A stretch of 64,000 bases of DNA from Enterococcus pingfangensis (GTDB taxonomy: Bacteria; Bacillota; Bacilli; Lactobacillales; Enterococcaceae), in NCBI RefSeq assembly GCF_005405205.1, contig NZ_BJDP01000007.1, positions 124,001 through 188,000 of the forward strand, in the 5' to 3' direction. Positions 36,748-46,399 of the stretch are shown here, piece by piece (position 1 is the stretch's first letter; every line of letters starts with the position of its first letter). The notes below the pieces were generated by a model that was not told the DNA's origin, ran no database searches, and saw only the letters and a program-made list of their open reading frames with translations. The position numbers and the translations under genes are program-made.

Positions 36748-38124
36748 TTAACGACGCGGTTCATCGTCTTCAAAATCTTTCGTGAAGAAACGACGCTCTT
36801 CTTCCGGCTCAACATTTTCATGTTCTTCTGGATGAAAAATTGCACGTAACGTCAAGACACGCGAGCCTTCCATTTCTTCAGAGATCAAGGTCAGATCTTC
36901 CACATCAAAGGAAAGTTTTTCCCCTTCATCTGGGATCGTCCCTAAAGCAGTGATCAAATAACCAGCCATCGTATCGACATCACTCATGTGCAGATTCAAG
37001 TCGAACTCTTCATTGAATTCATCAATCAGCATCTTTCCGTTGATCAAGTATTCATTGTCTCCGACTTTTTCATAAAGCTTCTCTACTTCATCAGATTCGT
37101 CATCGATTTCTCCTACGATTTCTTCTAATAAGTCTTCTAAAGTGACTAAACCAACCATCCCACCATATTCATCAAGCAGAATCGACATTTGATTTTGAGT
37201 CTTCTTCAACTCATAAAGCAAGTCATCAATAAAAATCGTTTCTGGTACAAATAATGGTTCTTGCAAAATCTTTCGTAAATCAACATTTTCAAAACCAAAT
37301 TGACGAGCGGCTTTCAATAATGTCTTTGTATGCAAGACCCCTATGATTTTATCTTTGTCCTCATTATAGACTGGAATCCTTGAATAGCTTTCGCTCAAGA
37401 TCTCATCAATATTTTCTAATACGGAATCATTGATGTCGATCATGAAAGAATCTGTCCGCGGTACCATTACTTCTCGAGCAACTTTCGTATCTAACGAGAA
37501 AACACCTTGCAGCATCTCGATTTCTTCGTTGTCCAATACGCCTTCATTTTCTAACATATATCGCATTTCGTCACGGGTCATCTTCGTGTCTTCGTCATCA
37601 AACGTCATCGGTGTGATTTTAGCCAATGTGTTGGTTGAAGCCGTCAATAACCAAACGAAAGGTCTTGTAATCATTCCTAATTTACGAACAATGCCTGAAG
37701 TAAGTTGTGCCACTTCCTCGGTTTTGTTCATAGCAATTCGTTTGGGATATAATTCTCCAAATACAATTGAAACATAGGTCAATAAAAGCATGACGATCGC
37801 CGCAGCAATTGTTCGTGCAGCTGCTCCTCCGCCTAATAAAGGTGCTAAACGAGTAGACAAACTATCCGCCAAAGAAGCCCCTGACAAGATATTGACTAAC
37901 GTGATCCCAACTTGAATCGTTGACAAGAAATTATTCGGGTTTTGAATAACCTCCAGTAATTTTTTCGATTTCAAATTGCCTTCTTCTGCTTTTTGTTCCA
38001 CTCGGTTCTTATTAATCGATACCACCGCGATTTCAGCCGCAGCTAAAAATCCGTTGATTAACGTTAATATTACTAATAGACCTAGTTGTAAAATTAACGA
38101 CTGACTATCGGGGTCAGCATTCAT
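36748..38124 (-). CDS. CNNM/CorC-like membrane protein (DUF21-CBS)
   Basis: The 458-residue protein has a DUF21 membrane domain (residues 1-190, about four hydrophobic helices starting LGLLVILTLINGFLAAAE), a paired CBS region (VMVPRTDSFMID to DEYGGMVGLVTLEDLLEEIVGEI) and a CorC/HlyC C-terminal domain. Relatives are linked to Mg2+ or other cation export; hemolysin is a historical label. The tail ends in a run of acidic and Arg residues. Confidence 0.88.
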   Translation of the reverse strand: MNADPDSQSLILQLGLLVILTLINGFLAAAEIAVVSINKNRVEQKAEEGNLKSKKLLEVIQNPNNFLSTIQVGITLVNILSGASLADSLSTRLAPLLGGGAAARTIAAAIVMLLLTYVSIVFGELYPKRIAMNKTEEVAQLTSGIVRKLGMITRPFVWLLTASTNTLAKITPMTFDDEDTKMTRDEMRYMLENEGVLDNEEIEMLQGVFSLDTKVAREVMVPRTDSFMIDINDSVLENIDEILSESYSRIPVYNEDKDKIIGVLHTKTLLKAARQFGFENVDLRKILQEPLFVPETIFIDDLLYELKKTQNQMSILLDEYGGMVGLVTLEDLLEEIVGEIDDESDEVEKLYEKVGDNEYLINGKMLIDEFNEEFDLNLHMSDVDTMAGYLITALGTIPDEGEKLSFDVEDLTLISEEMEGSRVLTLRAIFHPEEHENVEPEEERRFFTKDFEDDEPRR

Positions 38125-38152
38125 AATTGCATTCGCTCCTTAATTTAAAGTG

Positions 38153-38175
38153 TAAAAAAAGTGGCACAAGGCCAC
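38153..38175 (-). terminator. Terminator of the AI-2E-family gene
   Basis: GTGGC-acaag-GCCAC with eight T on the minus strand, 60 bases after the gene stop and before the CNNM gene. Confidence 0.7.
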
Positions 38176-38235
38176 AGTAAAATCGTATCACATCACCTGT
38201 TTTAATGCAATCTTTTACAAGCGAAGAGCCACTAA

Positions 38236-39360
38236 CTAATGTAAAAACTCTTGCTCTCGTTCCTCTTGCTTGCTGTGCTTGACTATTTTCACGACAAAAA
38301 CGACTACTGTCCTTAAAATCGCATAGACTGGAACACCTAAAAAGACTCCTAAAACTCCAGAAAGCTTGCCGGCAACTAATAAAATTAAAATGATCGTTAA
38401 CGGATGGATATTCAATGTTTTCCCGATCACATTTGGATAGATCACATTGCCGTCGACTTGTTGAACGATCAAGACGATCAAGATACATAATAACGCTTTG
38501 TAAGGCGAATCAAAAAAGGTATAAACTAACGCCGGTGCTAGCCCTAAATAAGGTCCTAAGTAAGGAATCAAATTCGTCAAGCCGGCGATCATGCCAAATA
38601 AAAAGGCATAGTCTACGTCAATCAGCAAATAACCTAAAAAGGTAAACGTTCCAACAAACAAACATTCGATCGCTTGTCCACTGATATAATCGGACAATGT
38701 TTTATTTAATTGCTGCAAGAGTCCTTTGATGTTCCCCCGCTGGTTTTCTGGAAAAAGCCGTTCGATATTCGGAACAAGTTTTTCGCCGTCTTTCAACATA
38801 TAAAACAAAATGAACGGGACGGTGACCAGCAACAATACTACGGTCGTGATCTTTCCGATGATAGAACCTAACCCATTTGTCATTCCAGTCAATGATTGCT
38901 GGATGATGCTGCCGGCTGAAACATCCAGATTGCTGATATATTTATCAACATCCAATTCTTTAAAAATTGGGAACCGAGTCGCGTTATCTGCTAGTTCTTG
39001 CAGCCAGTTTTGCATGTTATTGACAAAACTCGGGATATTCTTAGCCAATGAAACTAGCTGCTCCACTAAATTGGGAATAACACTCAAGAAAATCAAGACG
39101 ATCATCCCGATCAGCAAAACAAAGATCAACGCAATCGCAACTAAACGTTTGACTCCTAATTTCGCCAATAGATTCACTAATGGATTTAATAAATAGTACA
39201 AAAAGCCCGCAATTAAAATCGGCGCAAATAACGTGGTGAAAAATGTCCCAATCGGCTGAAAGACAAAATCGATTTTTGATGAAACCAAAATCACTGTTGC
39301 GATGATCAATATCTCAACTGACCAAAACATTAATTTTGAATTTTTTATTTTTTCAAACAT
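38236..39360 (-). CDS. AI-2E/PerM-family membrane protein
   Basis: A 374-residue protein with about seven hydrophobic segments: two at the start (IATVILVS, APILIAGFLYYLL), a long central soluble region and a C-terminal group containing LIPYLGPYLGLAPAL and GNVIYPNVIGKTLNIHP, the conserved PerM signature. Only a few members have been tied to autoinducer-2 or to Na+/H+ antiport, so the substrate is open. Divergent from the GNAT gene. Confidence 0.88.
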   Translation of the reverse strand: MFEKIKNSKLMFWSVEILIIATVILVSSKIDFVFQPIGTFFTTLFAPILIAGFLYYLLNPLVNLLAKLGVKRLVAIALIFVLLIGMIVLIFLSVIPNLVEQLVSLAKNIPSFVNNMQNWLQELADNATRFPIFKELDVDKYISNLDVSAGSIIQQSLTGMTNGLGSIIGKITTVVLLLVTVPFILFYMLKDGEKLVPNIERLFPENQRGNIKGLLQQLNKTLSDYISGQAIECLFVGTFTFLGYLLIDVDYAFLFGMIAGLTNLIPYLGPYLGLAPALVYTFFDSPYKALLCILIVLIVQQVDGNVIYPNVIGKTLNIHPLTIILILLVAGKLSGVLGVFLGVPVYAILRTVVVFVVKIVKHSKQEEREQEFLH

Positions 39361-39436
39361 CCATCTACTCCTTTTTTCAGTTTTAGTTTATAGTATACAT
39401 CATGTAGTGCAAAATCTGCTTGAAGAAGGTGTCATT

Positions 39437-39868
39437 ATGAAAATTTTAATCACTAAGGATACGATGAGCGAGATCTACCTTGATGCTGTCCGTATTCGAC
39501 AAAAAGTTTTTGTGCAAGAACAAGGTGTGCCCGCCAGTTTAGAGATCGATAAAAACGAAGCCTACTCTGTTCATTTTGTTCTTTATGTTGATAAAAAACC
39601 AGCTGCGACTGTTCGGCTGCTGCCGTTAGATGATCAAACATTCAAACTGCAGCGGATGGCGGTTTTAAAAGAATACCGCGGTAAAAAATTAGGGGCTGCG
39701 ATCATTGCAGAAGCAGAAACTTTTGCTCGGCAACAAAAATTTACAAACATCGAGTTAGGTGCACAGCTGCCTGCCGAAAAATTTTATCAAAAGTTGGGCT
39801 ATACTACTTATGGCGAGATTTTTCAAGATGCTGAGATCGACCACGTCCATATGAAAAAAGAGCTATAA
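39437..39868 (+). CDS. GNAT-family N-acetyltransferase
   Basis: A 143-residue GNAT: IRQKVFVQEQGVPASLEID at the start (ElaA/YjcF-type), LQRMAVLKEYRGKKLGAAII (acetyl-CoA loop) and FYQKLGYTTYGEIF near the end. The substrate is unknown. I start at 39437 with AGAAGGTG seven bases ahead; the longer frame from 39302 overlaps the divergent neighbour and adds a non-GNAT stretch. Confidence 0.88.
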   Translation: MKILITKDTMSEIYLDAVRIRQKVFVQEQGVPASLEIDKNEAYSVHFVLYVDKKPAATVRLLPLDDQTFKLQRMAVLKEYRGKKLGAAIIAEAETFARQQKFTNIELGAQLPAEKFYQKLGYTTYGEIFQDAEIDHVHMKKEL

Positions 39869-39903
39869 TTTCACAAACGGCTAATGCCGAAAGAAAGACT
39901 TGC

Positions 39904-39944
39904 AAAAAAGGCTGTACCAAATAATTTGGTACAGCCTTTTCTTT
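39904..39944. terminator. Bidirectional terminator between GNAT and DUF402 genes
   Basis: AAGGCTGTACCAAA and TTTGGTACAGCCTT around TAA, with an A-run before and a T-run after, so it can serve both converging genes. Confidence 0.9.
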
Positions 39945-40478
39945 CTACTTACGCGACAATTGCTTATAACGATCATACCAAATATCAATATAGCCTTGGG
40001 AAAAAGGCCCCTTTTCATTGTTAATCCAGTCTACTAAGATTTTGACGTTTTCCTTGAGGATATAATCAATTTCTTTTGAGTAATGCATCTGCTGACTATG
40101 GGCTTCATATTCATCTACGTCTAATAGACGTTTTTCGCCATCAGGAAAAACTTTGACATCTAAATCATAATCAATATATTTTAGTGCCTCGTCATCTAAT
40201 ACATAAGGTGATGCTAGATTACAATAATAAGAAACTCCCTTCTCTCGAATCATCGCTATTATGTTGAACCAGTATTTTTGATGAAAATAAACGATCGCTG
40301 GTTCGCGAGTGACCCATCTTCTGCCATCAGATTCAGTGACCAATGTGTGGTCATTCAAGCCGATCAGCGAACACTCGCTGGTTTTTAATACCATGGTATC
40401 ACGCCACGTTCGATGCAAACTGCCGTCGTGTTTGTAACTTTTGATCGTCACAAACTCTCCTTCTTTTGGTACTCCCAT
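39945..40478 (-). CDS. DUF402 nucleoside tri-/diphosphate phosphatase
   Basis: A 177-residue DUF402 protein: [33 protein letters not shown] and [14 protein letters not shown] match the family whose S. aureus member Ntdp hydrolyses NTPs and NDPs and affects virulence. The acidic DYDLD cluster probably binds metal. It follows mutY and recX on the same strand with a 97-base gap. Confidence 0.85.
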   Translation of the reverse strand: MGVPKEGEFVTIKSYKHDGSLHRTWRDTMVLKTSECSLIGLNDHTLVTESDGRRWVTREPAIVYFHQKYWFNIIAMIREKGVSYYCNLASPYVLDDEALKYIDYDLDVKVFPDGEKRLLDVDEYEAHSQQMHYSKEIDYILKENVKILVDWINNEKGPFSQGYIDIWYDRYKQLSRK

Positions 40479-40575
40479 AGCTACCCTTCCCTCAGCGAAA
40501 AATTTTTTCGCATTTGTTTGGGTGTTATCACACCGACATCAGAATTATTATAGCAATAAAATGTAAGATTGCCTA

Positions 40576-41727
40576 CTACTCTTTGTCGTCTGCTAAATTA
40601 TTTTCAAAAACTTCCAGCATTTTTTGCTGCGGCTTTGGAAAGACATAATCAGAAAAATCTTTTGGCTGGATCCATTGGCCTGCAAGCGTCACTGGTGCTG
40701 TATTGCGCCCATAAAAAACTAAAATGTGCCAACGCAAGTGGCTAAAGACATGTTTGACCTCCCCCAGTACTTTTTTTTGCCAGACAACCGCTTGCTCAGA
40801 GAAAAAAGCCGGATTGTCTTCAGCAACTAAAGAACTGGAAAACAGATCCCAAGCAGCTGGATCGTAGCGTTTCTGGAGTTCTTGAAACGCTGTCTTTGAG
40901 ATTTCTTCTAGTGGGAACAGCCACATATTGGCTAACAGACCGGATTCAGGTCGACGCTGCAAAAAAAGTTCTTGCTGCTGATTCTCAATGATCCCTGCGA
41001 TATAGTAAACATCTTTAGGTTTTTGTTTTTTTGATTTGACAGGAAAATCGGTTTGACGTTTTTCTTGATACGCTTGGCAATAGTTTTGAATAGGACAGCT
41101 TTCGCACTGCGGACTAGTGGGGGTACAAATACTTGAACCTAGATCCATCAACGCTTGATTAAAATCTCCCGGCTGGTCTTGGCTGATGATTTTCCGCATC
41201 GCTTCATCAAAGACTTTACGACTGCTGGCTTTAGCGACATCAGCCTCGATACAAAATAAACGGCTGACTACTCGCATCACATTGCCGTCGATCGCAGGTT
41301 CTGGAATTTTAAAAGCGATACTGCTGATTGCGCCGGTTGTGTAAGGCCCGATCCCTTTCAACGAGCGGATCGCTTCAACAGTTGTAGGAAATTCACCATT
41401 AAATTCTGTCATGATCTGCTTTGCTGCTGTTTGTAAATTACGCGCGCGGGAATAATAGCCTAAGCCTTCCCATACTTTCAATAATTTATCTTCTGGCGCA
41501 TTGGCCAACTCTTGGATCGTCGGAAATTCCTCCATGAACCGATAAAAATAATCGATCACCGTATCCACTCGAGTTTGCTGTAGCATAATCTCTGAGATCC
41601 AAATACGATAAGGATCTTGATCATACCGCCATGGAAGATTTCGTTTTTCCTGTTGATACCAAGAAAGAAAATCAACTTGAAAATCAGCTATCGTTTGTTT
41701 GTCCCAGCGCTCCCAATTTTTACTCAT
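40576..41727 (-). CDS. mutY: A/G-specific adenine glycosylase
   Basis: MutY removes A paired with 8-oxoguanine. The 383-residue sequence has EIMLQQTRVDTV, the helix-hairpin-helix LKGIGPYTTGAI, catalytic Asp in IDGNVMRVV and the 4Fe-4S cluster cysteines (C-x6-C-x2-C-x5-C, CTPTSPQCESCPIQNYC). The C-terminal part is the Nudix-like 8-oxoG-reading domain. Its start overlaps recX by eight bases. Confidence 0.95.
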   Translation of the reverse strand: MSKNWERWDKQTIADFQVDFLSWYQQEKRNLPWRYDQDPYRIWISEIMLQQTRVDTVIDYFYRFMEEFPTIQELANAPEDKLLKVWEGLGYYSRARNLQTAAKQIMTEFNGEFPTTVEAIRSLKGIGPYTTGAISSIAFKIPEPAIDGNVMRVVSRLFCIEADVAKASSRKVFDEAMRKIISQDQPGDFNQALMDLGSSICTPTSPQCESCPIQNYCQAYQEKRQTDFPVKSKKQKPKDVYYIAGIIENQQQELFLQRRPESGLLANMWLFPLEEISKTAFQELQKRYDPAAWDLFSSSLVAEDNPAFFSEQAVVWQKKVLGEVKHVFSHLRWHILVFYGRNTAPVTLAGQWIQPKDFSDYVFPKPQQKMLEVFENNLADDKE

Positions 41728-42517
41728 CGGCCGCCTCTTTTCTTTGAATAAAGGCGTCTATTTGATCTAGTTGAAAGCCTTTTTGATACAAACTCTGTTT
41801 GACTTTTTGGCGTTTTTTCGCCGGCTCAAAACGCTGATTTTTCCGCCATAATTTCTCTCCTTGCAATTCCAGTGCATCCGTCTCTTGATCCAAAATATCA
41901 GAAAAGTCGATCTCGGCTAAGACACTTTTACTAATATCACCATTGAATCCTTTGGTCATCAGCAATTGCTGCAGTTTTTGCCGCACTTCTCGCTGACTGC
42001 TGCGATGAAATTTTCTCAATGCCTTTTGAGCGGTGTGGAAAGCGACTTGGAATTGTTCATCCTCTTCATAAAGATAAAGTGCTTGTTGGATGTTATTGTC
42101 ACTCACACCTTTTTGTTTTAGCTTTTGCTGCAAAACACGCGGGCCCTTGTCCCCTAGGCGCATTTGCGTACGAACATAACTTTCACTGTAAATAAGATCA
42201 TCTACTAAATTTATTTCCTTGAGCCGTTCGATGATTTTTTTCCGATCCGCTTGTTCGATCTCTTTGTCCTTTAAGTAAGTATGCAGCTCTTTTTCTGTCC
42301 GTAATTGATAACTTAAATAATTCAAAGCTAATTGAAATCCTAGATCTTCTTTACCTTCTTGCTTGATGGCTTCTAATGCTTCTTCGGTCAGTTCTTGTCC
42401 TTTGAGTAAACGGTGGCGCACGACAGTATCTTCTGACAATCGCAGTTTTTCACCATTAGAAAATTCAACTTTGTAATAAGGCCCGCGACCTTGACTGATC
42501 TTTACTACTGTCAACAT
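41720..42517 (-). CDS. recX: RecX regulatory protein
   Basis: A 265-residue RecX: repeated three-helix units including ALNYLSYQLRTEKEL, LGDKGPRVLQQKLKQKGVS and LLMTKGFNGDI. It modulates RecA filaments. I start at 42517 with GAGGAGG seven bases ahead; the longer version from 42541 begins before it. It overlaps mutY, so both DNA-repair genes share a message. Confidence 0.92.
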   Translation of the reverse strand: MLTVVKISQGRGPYYKVEFSNGEKLRLSEDTVVRHRLLKGQELTEEALEAIKQEGKEDLGFQLALNYLSYQLRTEKELHTYLKDKEIEQADRKKIIERLKEINLVDDLIYSESYVRTQMRLGDKGPRVLQQKLKQKGVSDNNIQQALYLYEEDEQFQVAFHTAQKALRKFHRSSQREVRQKLQQLLMTKGFNGDISKSVLAEIDFSDILDQETDALELQGEKLWRKNQRFEPAKKRQKVKQSLYQKGFQLDQIDAFIQRKEAADE

Positions 42518-42710
42518 CTTGTGTCCTCCTCTTTTAACCAAGTATCTTTACTATATGTTTATCTTTAGAAAAAATTCTTTTTAACTGAAAGATATCCAGC
42601 TGTTGCTCACAAAAATTAATTCTATCATAGATAATCAGCCAAGCACTAAAAATATGCTAAAATGAAGGACATAAAAAGCTGAAAATATAAATTTAAGAAA
42701 GAGGCTCCCT

Positions 42711-44084
42711 ATGGCTGTTCAACTAAAACCAAATCAAACACTAACCTTAAAAATAAAACGGCTGGGCATTAACGGCGAAGGCATCGCCTATTATAAGCGG
42801 CTGATCATTTTTGTGACTGGTGCCTTGCCGAATGAAACGGTCATTGCCAAAATCACAAAAGCAACTCCGCGTTTTGCCGAAGCCAGCTTAGTAAAAATCA
42901 CGAAAGAAAGTCCTGATCGGATCACTCCACCTTGTCCCGTCTATGAAGAATGCGGCGGCTGTCAACTGCAGCATCTAGCCTACAACAAACAGTTAGACTT
43001 CAAAAAAGATCTATTGCAACAAGCTTTGGAAAAATACAAACCAGCAGGCTATCAACAATTTGAATTACGAGATACACTGGGAATGGACGATCCTTGGCAC
43101 TACCGTAATAAAGCACAATTTCAATTGCGGAAAAACCAAAAAACGAAACAAGTCGAAGCCGGATTGTATCGAGCCGATTCTCATCAACTCGTCCCTCTGA
43201 CAGACTGTCTCGTCCAAGAACCGACTACTCAAAAAGTCATCAATACGGTAACAAATTTATTAACTAAATATGACGTACCGATTTACGATGAGCGGACCAA
43301 TGCCGGTATCATGCGTACTTTGATGGTTCGAATCGGAATCGAAACTGGCGAAGTGCAAGTAGTGTTGATCACAAAAACGAAAAAACTGCCAAAAGTCAAT
43401 CCGCTGATCCGTGAAATCACCAACCGACTGCCAGAAGTTGTTTCTATTATGCAAAATATCCAAGACAAAAAAACTTCAGTTGTGATGGGTGATGAAACCA
43501 TCCATCTTTGGGGCAAAGAAGTAATCAATGAAAAAATCAATGAAGTAAGCTTTGAACTTTCACCGCGTGCTTTCTTCCAGTTGAATCCCAAGCAAACGAA
43601 AGTGCTCTATCAAGAAGCCATTGCGGCGTTGGATCTATCCACACCAAAAACAGTCGTGGATGCTTATTGCGGCGTCGGAACGATCGGTCTGTCGTTAGCT
43701 AAGCAAGCAAAAGAAGTGCGCGGCATGGATATCATCCCGCAAGCAATCGACGACGCGAAAAAAAATGCTGAAACGATGAATCTGACCAACACGCATTACG
43801 AAGTTGGAACGGCTGAGAGTCTCTTGCCAAAATGGTTAAAAGAAGGTTTCGCACCGGATGCGATCGTCGTTGATCCGCCGAGAACGGGTTTAGATGATCA
43901 GTTGTTAAAAGCGATCCAAGAGTCACCTAGTCCGCAAATGGTTTATATTTCTTGCAATGTTTCAACTTTAGCACGTGACCTAGTGAGTCTTACTAAAATT
44001 TATCAGGTAGATTACCTGCAATCAGTAGATATGTTTCCACAAACCGCTCGTTGCGAAGTGGTCGTGAAATTATCTCAAAAATAA
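42711..44084 (+). CDS. rlmD: 23S rRNA (uracil-5-)-methyltransferase, RlmD/RumA family
   Basis: The 457-residue enzyme has a TRAM domain (1-60), iron-sulfur cysteines in CPVYEECGGCQLQH, the SAM site DAYCGVGTIGL and the catalytic Cys in YISCNVSTLARD. Family members methylate 23S rRNA U747 and/or U1939 (RlmC/RlmD/RlmCD); which base is targeted cannot be told. It is divergent from recX, with a TGC-TAAAAT extended -10 at 42655-42663. Confidence 0.92.
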   Translation: MAVQLKPNQTLTLKIKRLGINGEGIAYYKRLIIFVTGALPNETVIAKITKATPRFAEASLVKITKESPDRITPPCPVYEECGGCQLQHLAYNKQLDFKKDLLQQALEKYKPAGYQQFELRDTLGMDDPWHYRNKAQFQLRKNQKTKQVEAGLYRADSHQLVPLTDCLVQEPTTQKVINTVTNLLTKYDVPIYDERTNAGIMRTLMVRIGIETGEVQVVLITKTKKLPKVNPLIREITNRLPEVVSIMQNIQDKKTSVVMGDETIHLWGKEVINEKINEVSFELSPRAFFQLNPKQTKVLYQEAIAALDLSTPKTVVDAYCGVGTIGLSLAKQAKEVRGMDIIPQAIDDAKKNAETMNLTNTHYEVGTAESLLPKWLKEGFAPDAIVVDPPRTGLDDQLLKAIQESPSPQMVYISCNVSTLARDLVSLTKIYQVDYLQSVDMFPQTARCEVVVKLSQK

Positions 44085-44171
44085 AAAGAAGTTAAAACAG
44101 AAGTGCTGGCTTCAAAAAATAAGTATGAAATTTCGGCTCATTGCAAAGAGCTACTTTTCACTATTTATTCG

Positions 44172-44209
44172 AAAAAAAGGCGTATGACAAAATTGTCATA
44201 CGCCTTTTT
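44172..44209. terminator. Bidirectional terminator between rlmD and the LCP gene
   Basis: AAAAAGGCGTATGACAA and TTGTCATACGCCTTTTT form a 17-bp perfect inverted repeat (two-base centre), with A- and T-runs on its outer ends. Confidence 0.85.
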
Positions 44210-44283
44210 CATAGATACTCATTTAGGAAATTTTCTCAGTTGTCTTACTTATTAAAAAGCTTTTTTACTTACCTAGTTAGTAA

Positions 44284-45483
44284 TTAGTAAGCTACTGCCG
44301 GTTGTCCATATTGTGCATCCGCATTCTCCCCATAGCCCGCTTGATTTGGATCTGTATACTGCTCACTCGTAGAATCATCGTACTGCTGATAACCATTATC
44401 CGTACTTGAAGAATCGCTATAAGTACCGCTGTCATAATTATTAGGATCATCATAGCCTGGGGCATATTGACTCGAGTCTTCACTAGCTCCCCCATCAGAA
44501 TCGTCGTAGAACAAGCTGTCAGCGTCTGCCTCTTCAAGATTCGGTAATGTTTCCGCAGTTGCTTGGCCTAATTGTTTCTTCAAGGTATTTTGAATACCTA
44601 GCAATTCTTCTGTTCCTAGAATCTGATAGTAAACTTCATCGATCATTTGACTCTTGCCGACTAATTGTTTTTGCTTGATCGTATCAAAGGCCGATAAATA
44701 ATTAGTTCCGATATCCATCATGTCATCCCATGATAAATCTGTTACCATATTTTTTTCGACTGCTTTTAAGATCTTGCGATAATTTCCGACTCCATCGATC
44801 GACATCGCTTTACGCAAAATTTTGGTTACAACTTCTCGTTGGCGTCGTTGGCGGCCAACATCCCCTTCTGGATCTTCATAACGCATCCGCGCATAAGCCA
44901 AACCTTCTTCACCGTTTAACGTCTGCTTGCCTTTTTTTACATGGATACCATCTAAGGTGAAATCAATCTTATTATTTACTTCGATCCCACCGACTGCATC
45001 AATTAAATCTTTCAAGCCGCGCATATTGATCGACACATAATGATCTAATGGGATGTCTAACAAGGTTTCAATCGTGTCCATTGACATCTCTACACCGCCA
45101 AAAGCATACGCATGATTCAGTTTATCGTTCGTGCCGTAGCCGACGATCTTGGCTAAAATATCTCGGTCAAGACTGACGATCGTTGATTTTTTTTGCTTAG
45201 GGTTAATGGTCACTACCATCATACTATCTGAACGGCCTTGATCTGAACGCCCTAAATCGCCCGTATCTACTCCCGCGAGCAAAATCGAAAAAGGTTCCGC
45301 ATCGTTGATATTAGGCTTCTCGCCACTTTCTCTTTTCAAACTGGTTCGTTTGACTGTTTGGCGAATACTATCGACCATTTTACTTGCATCAGCTGTCACC
45401 TGGACTGCATAATACGTGATCCCGCCTACAACCAGATTCAGTAGGACAAGTAATCCTATAACAATTTTTTTCCAACGACTCAT
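44284..45483 (-). CDS. LytR-CpsA-Psr (LCP) wall-polymer transferase
   Basis: A 399-residue LCP protein: an N-terminal membrane anchor (IVIGLLVLLNLVVGGITYYA), then the catalytic domain with DTGDLGRSDQGRSDSMMV, GYGTNDKLNHAYAFGG and ARMRYEDPEGDVGRQRRQREV. LCP enzymes join lipid-linked polysaccharides or teichoic acids to peptidoglycan outside the cell. The last 83 residues (about 317-399) are low-complexity and rich in Asp, Ser and Tyr (11 Tyr). Enterococcal Psr is one member; several occur per genome. Confidence 0.92.
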   Translation of the reverse strand: MSRWKKIVIGLLVLLNLVVGGITYYAVQVTADASKMVDSIRQTVKRTSLKRESGEKPNINDAEPFSILLAGVDTGDLGRSDQGRSDSMMVVTINPKQKKSTIVSLDRDILAKIVGYGTNDKLNHAYAFGGVEMSMDTIETLLDIPLDHYVSINMRGLKDLIDAVGGIEVNNKIDFTLDGIHVKKGKQTLNGEEGLAYARMRYEDPEGDVGRQRRQREVVTKILRKAMSIDGVGNYRKILKAVEKNMVTDLSWDDMMDIGTNYLSAFDTIKQKQLVGKSQMIDEVYYQILGTEELLGIQNTLKKQLGQATAETLPNLEEADADSLFYDDSDGGASEDSSQYAPGYDDPNNYDSGTYSDSSSTDNGYQQYDDSTSEQYTDPNQAGYGENADAQYGQPAVAY

Positions 45484-45671
45484 GGCACACCTCTATCAAC
45501 GATTTTTACGTTTTATTTTCTCATAGATCGGTTAATGGTTCAACTACCGCTCAAAAATAATTTATTTTATGTAATAAAACCTTAAAAGAATCGATCATTT
45601 GCTCTTCAAAGTTGATTTATACCATATATTTATGAAGATTTTAGGAAGGACATAAAAATTTAACAAAAGAA

Positions 45672-45709
45672 CAAAAAAACGGAAAGACCTATGTAACAGT
45701 CTTTCCGTT
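45672..45709 (-). terminator. Terminator of sodA
   Basis: AACGGAAAGAC (45678-45688) pairs with GTCTTTCCGTT (45699-45709) around a 10-base loop, with seven T on the minus strand. Confidence 0.85.
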
Positions 45710-45718
45710 ATATTCAAA

Positions 45719-46327
45719 TTATTTAGCAGCTGCCAAATTTTCGTTTGCTTGCTCCCAGTTTACAACATCCCAGAAAGCTGCGATGTAATCTGGACGAACA
45801 TTTTTATATTTCAAATAATATGCATGTTCCCAAACATCTAAACCAATAATTGGTGTCTTGCCGTCTGTCAATGGGTTGTCTTGGTTAGCAGTTGAAGTAA
45901 TTTCCAACTTGCCATTGTTCCATACTAGCCATGCCCAGCCAGAACCAAAGCGACCAGTTGCCGCTGTTTTAAATTCTTCTTTCATTTTTTCAAAACTGCC
46001 GAAAGCTTCATCGATCGCCACTTTGATGGCGCCAGTTGGTGTACCGCCAGCGTTTGGTGCCATGATTTTCCAGAAGAAACTATGGTTTGCATGTCCGCCG
46101 CCATTGTTACGAACGGCTGTTTTGATGTCTTCTGGTAGTTCATTTAAGTTTATTACTAGTTCTTCTATCGATTGTTCTGCTAATTCTGGATATTTTTCAA
46201 TCGCAGCGTTTAAATTAGTCACATAAGTATTATGATGCTTGTCATGATGCAGGTGCATCGTTTCAACATCAATGTAAGGTTCTAACGCATCGTATTCATA
46301 AGGTAGATCTGGTAAAGTATAAGCCAT
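45719..46327 (-). CDS. sodA: Superoxide dismutase (Mn/Fe type)
   Basis: A 202-residue Sod[33 protein letters not shown] and [11 protein letters not shown] give the four metal ligands (three His, one Asp). It converts superoxide to peroxide and oxygen. The sequence resembles enterococcal SodA closely, and sodA is a standard species marker for the genus. TAAGGAGG precedes the ATG; a good promoter lies about 35 bases upstream. Confidence 0.96.
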   Translation of the reverse strand: MAYTLPDLPYEYDALEPYIDVETMHLHHDKHHNTYVTNLNAAIEKYPELAEQSIEELVINLNELPEDIKTAVRNNGGGHANHSFFWKIMAPNAGGTPTGAIKVAIDEAFGSFEKMKEEFKTAATGRFGSGWAWLVWNNGKLEITSTANQDNPLTDGKTPIIGLDVWEHAYYLKYKNVRPDYIAAFWDVVNWEQANENLAAAK

Positions 46328-46361
46328 TATTCAATTCCTCCTTAAAATATCTTACATCTTA

Positions 46362-46390
46362 ACTGTATCAAACAATGCGCTGTTCTTCAA
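46362..46390 (-). promoter_or_regulatory. Promoter of sodA
   Basis: Minus strand TTGAAG, 17 bases, TACAGT (46367-46362), 34 bases upstream of the sodA ATG. Confidence 0.6.
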
Positions 46391-46399
46391 AAGATATGC

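Noticed and set aside
38236-39360. Quorum-sensing (AI-2) exporter by name
   Set aside because: The family label comes from one E. coli member; nothing here shows AI-2 transport, so the function is left open.
39302-39436. 45-residue extension of the GNAT protein
   Set aside because: It overlaps the divergent membrane-protein gene, has no ribosome-binding site and encodes a non-family hydrophobic stretch.
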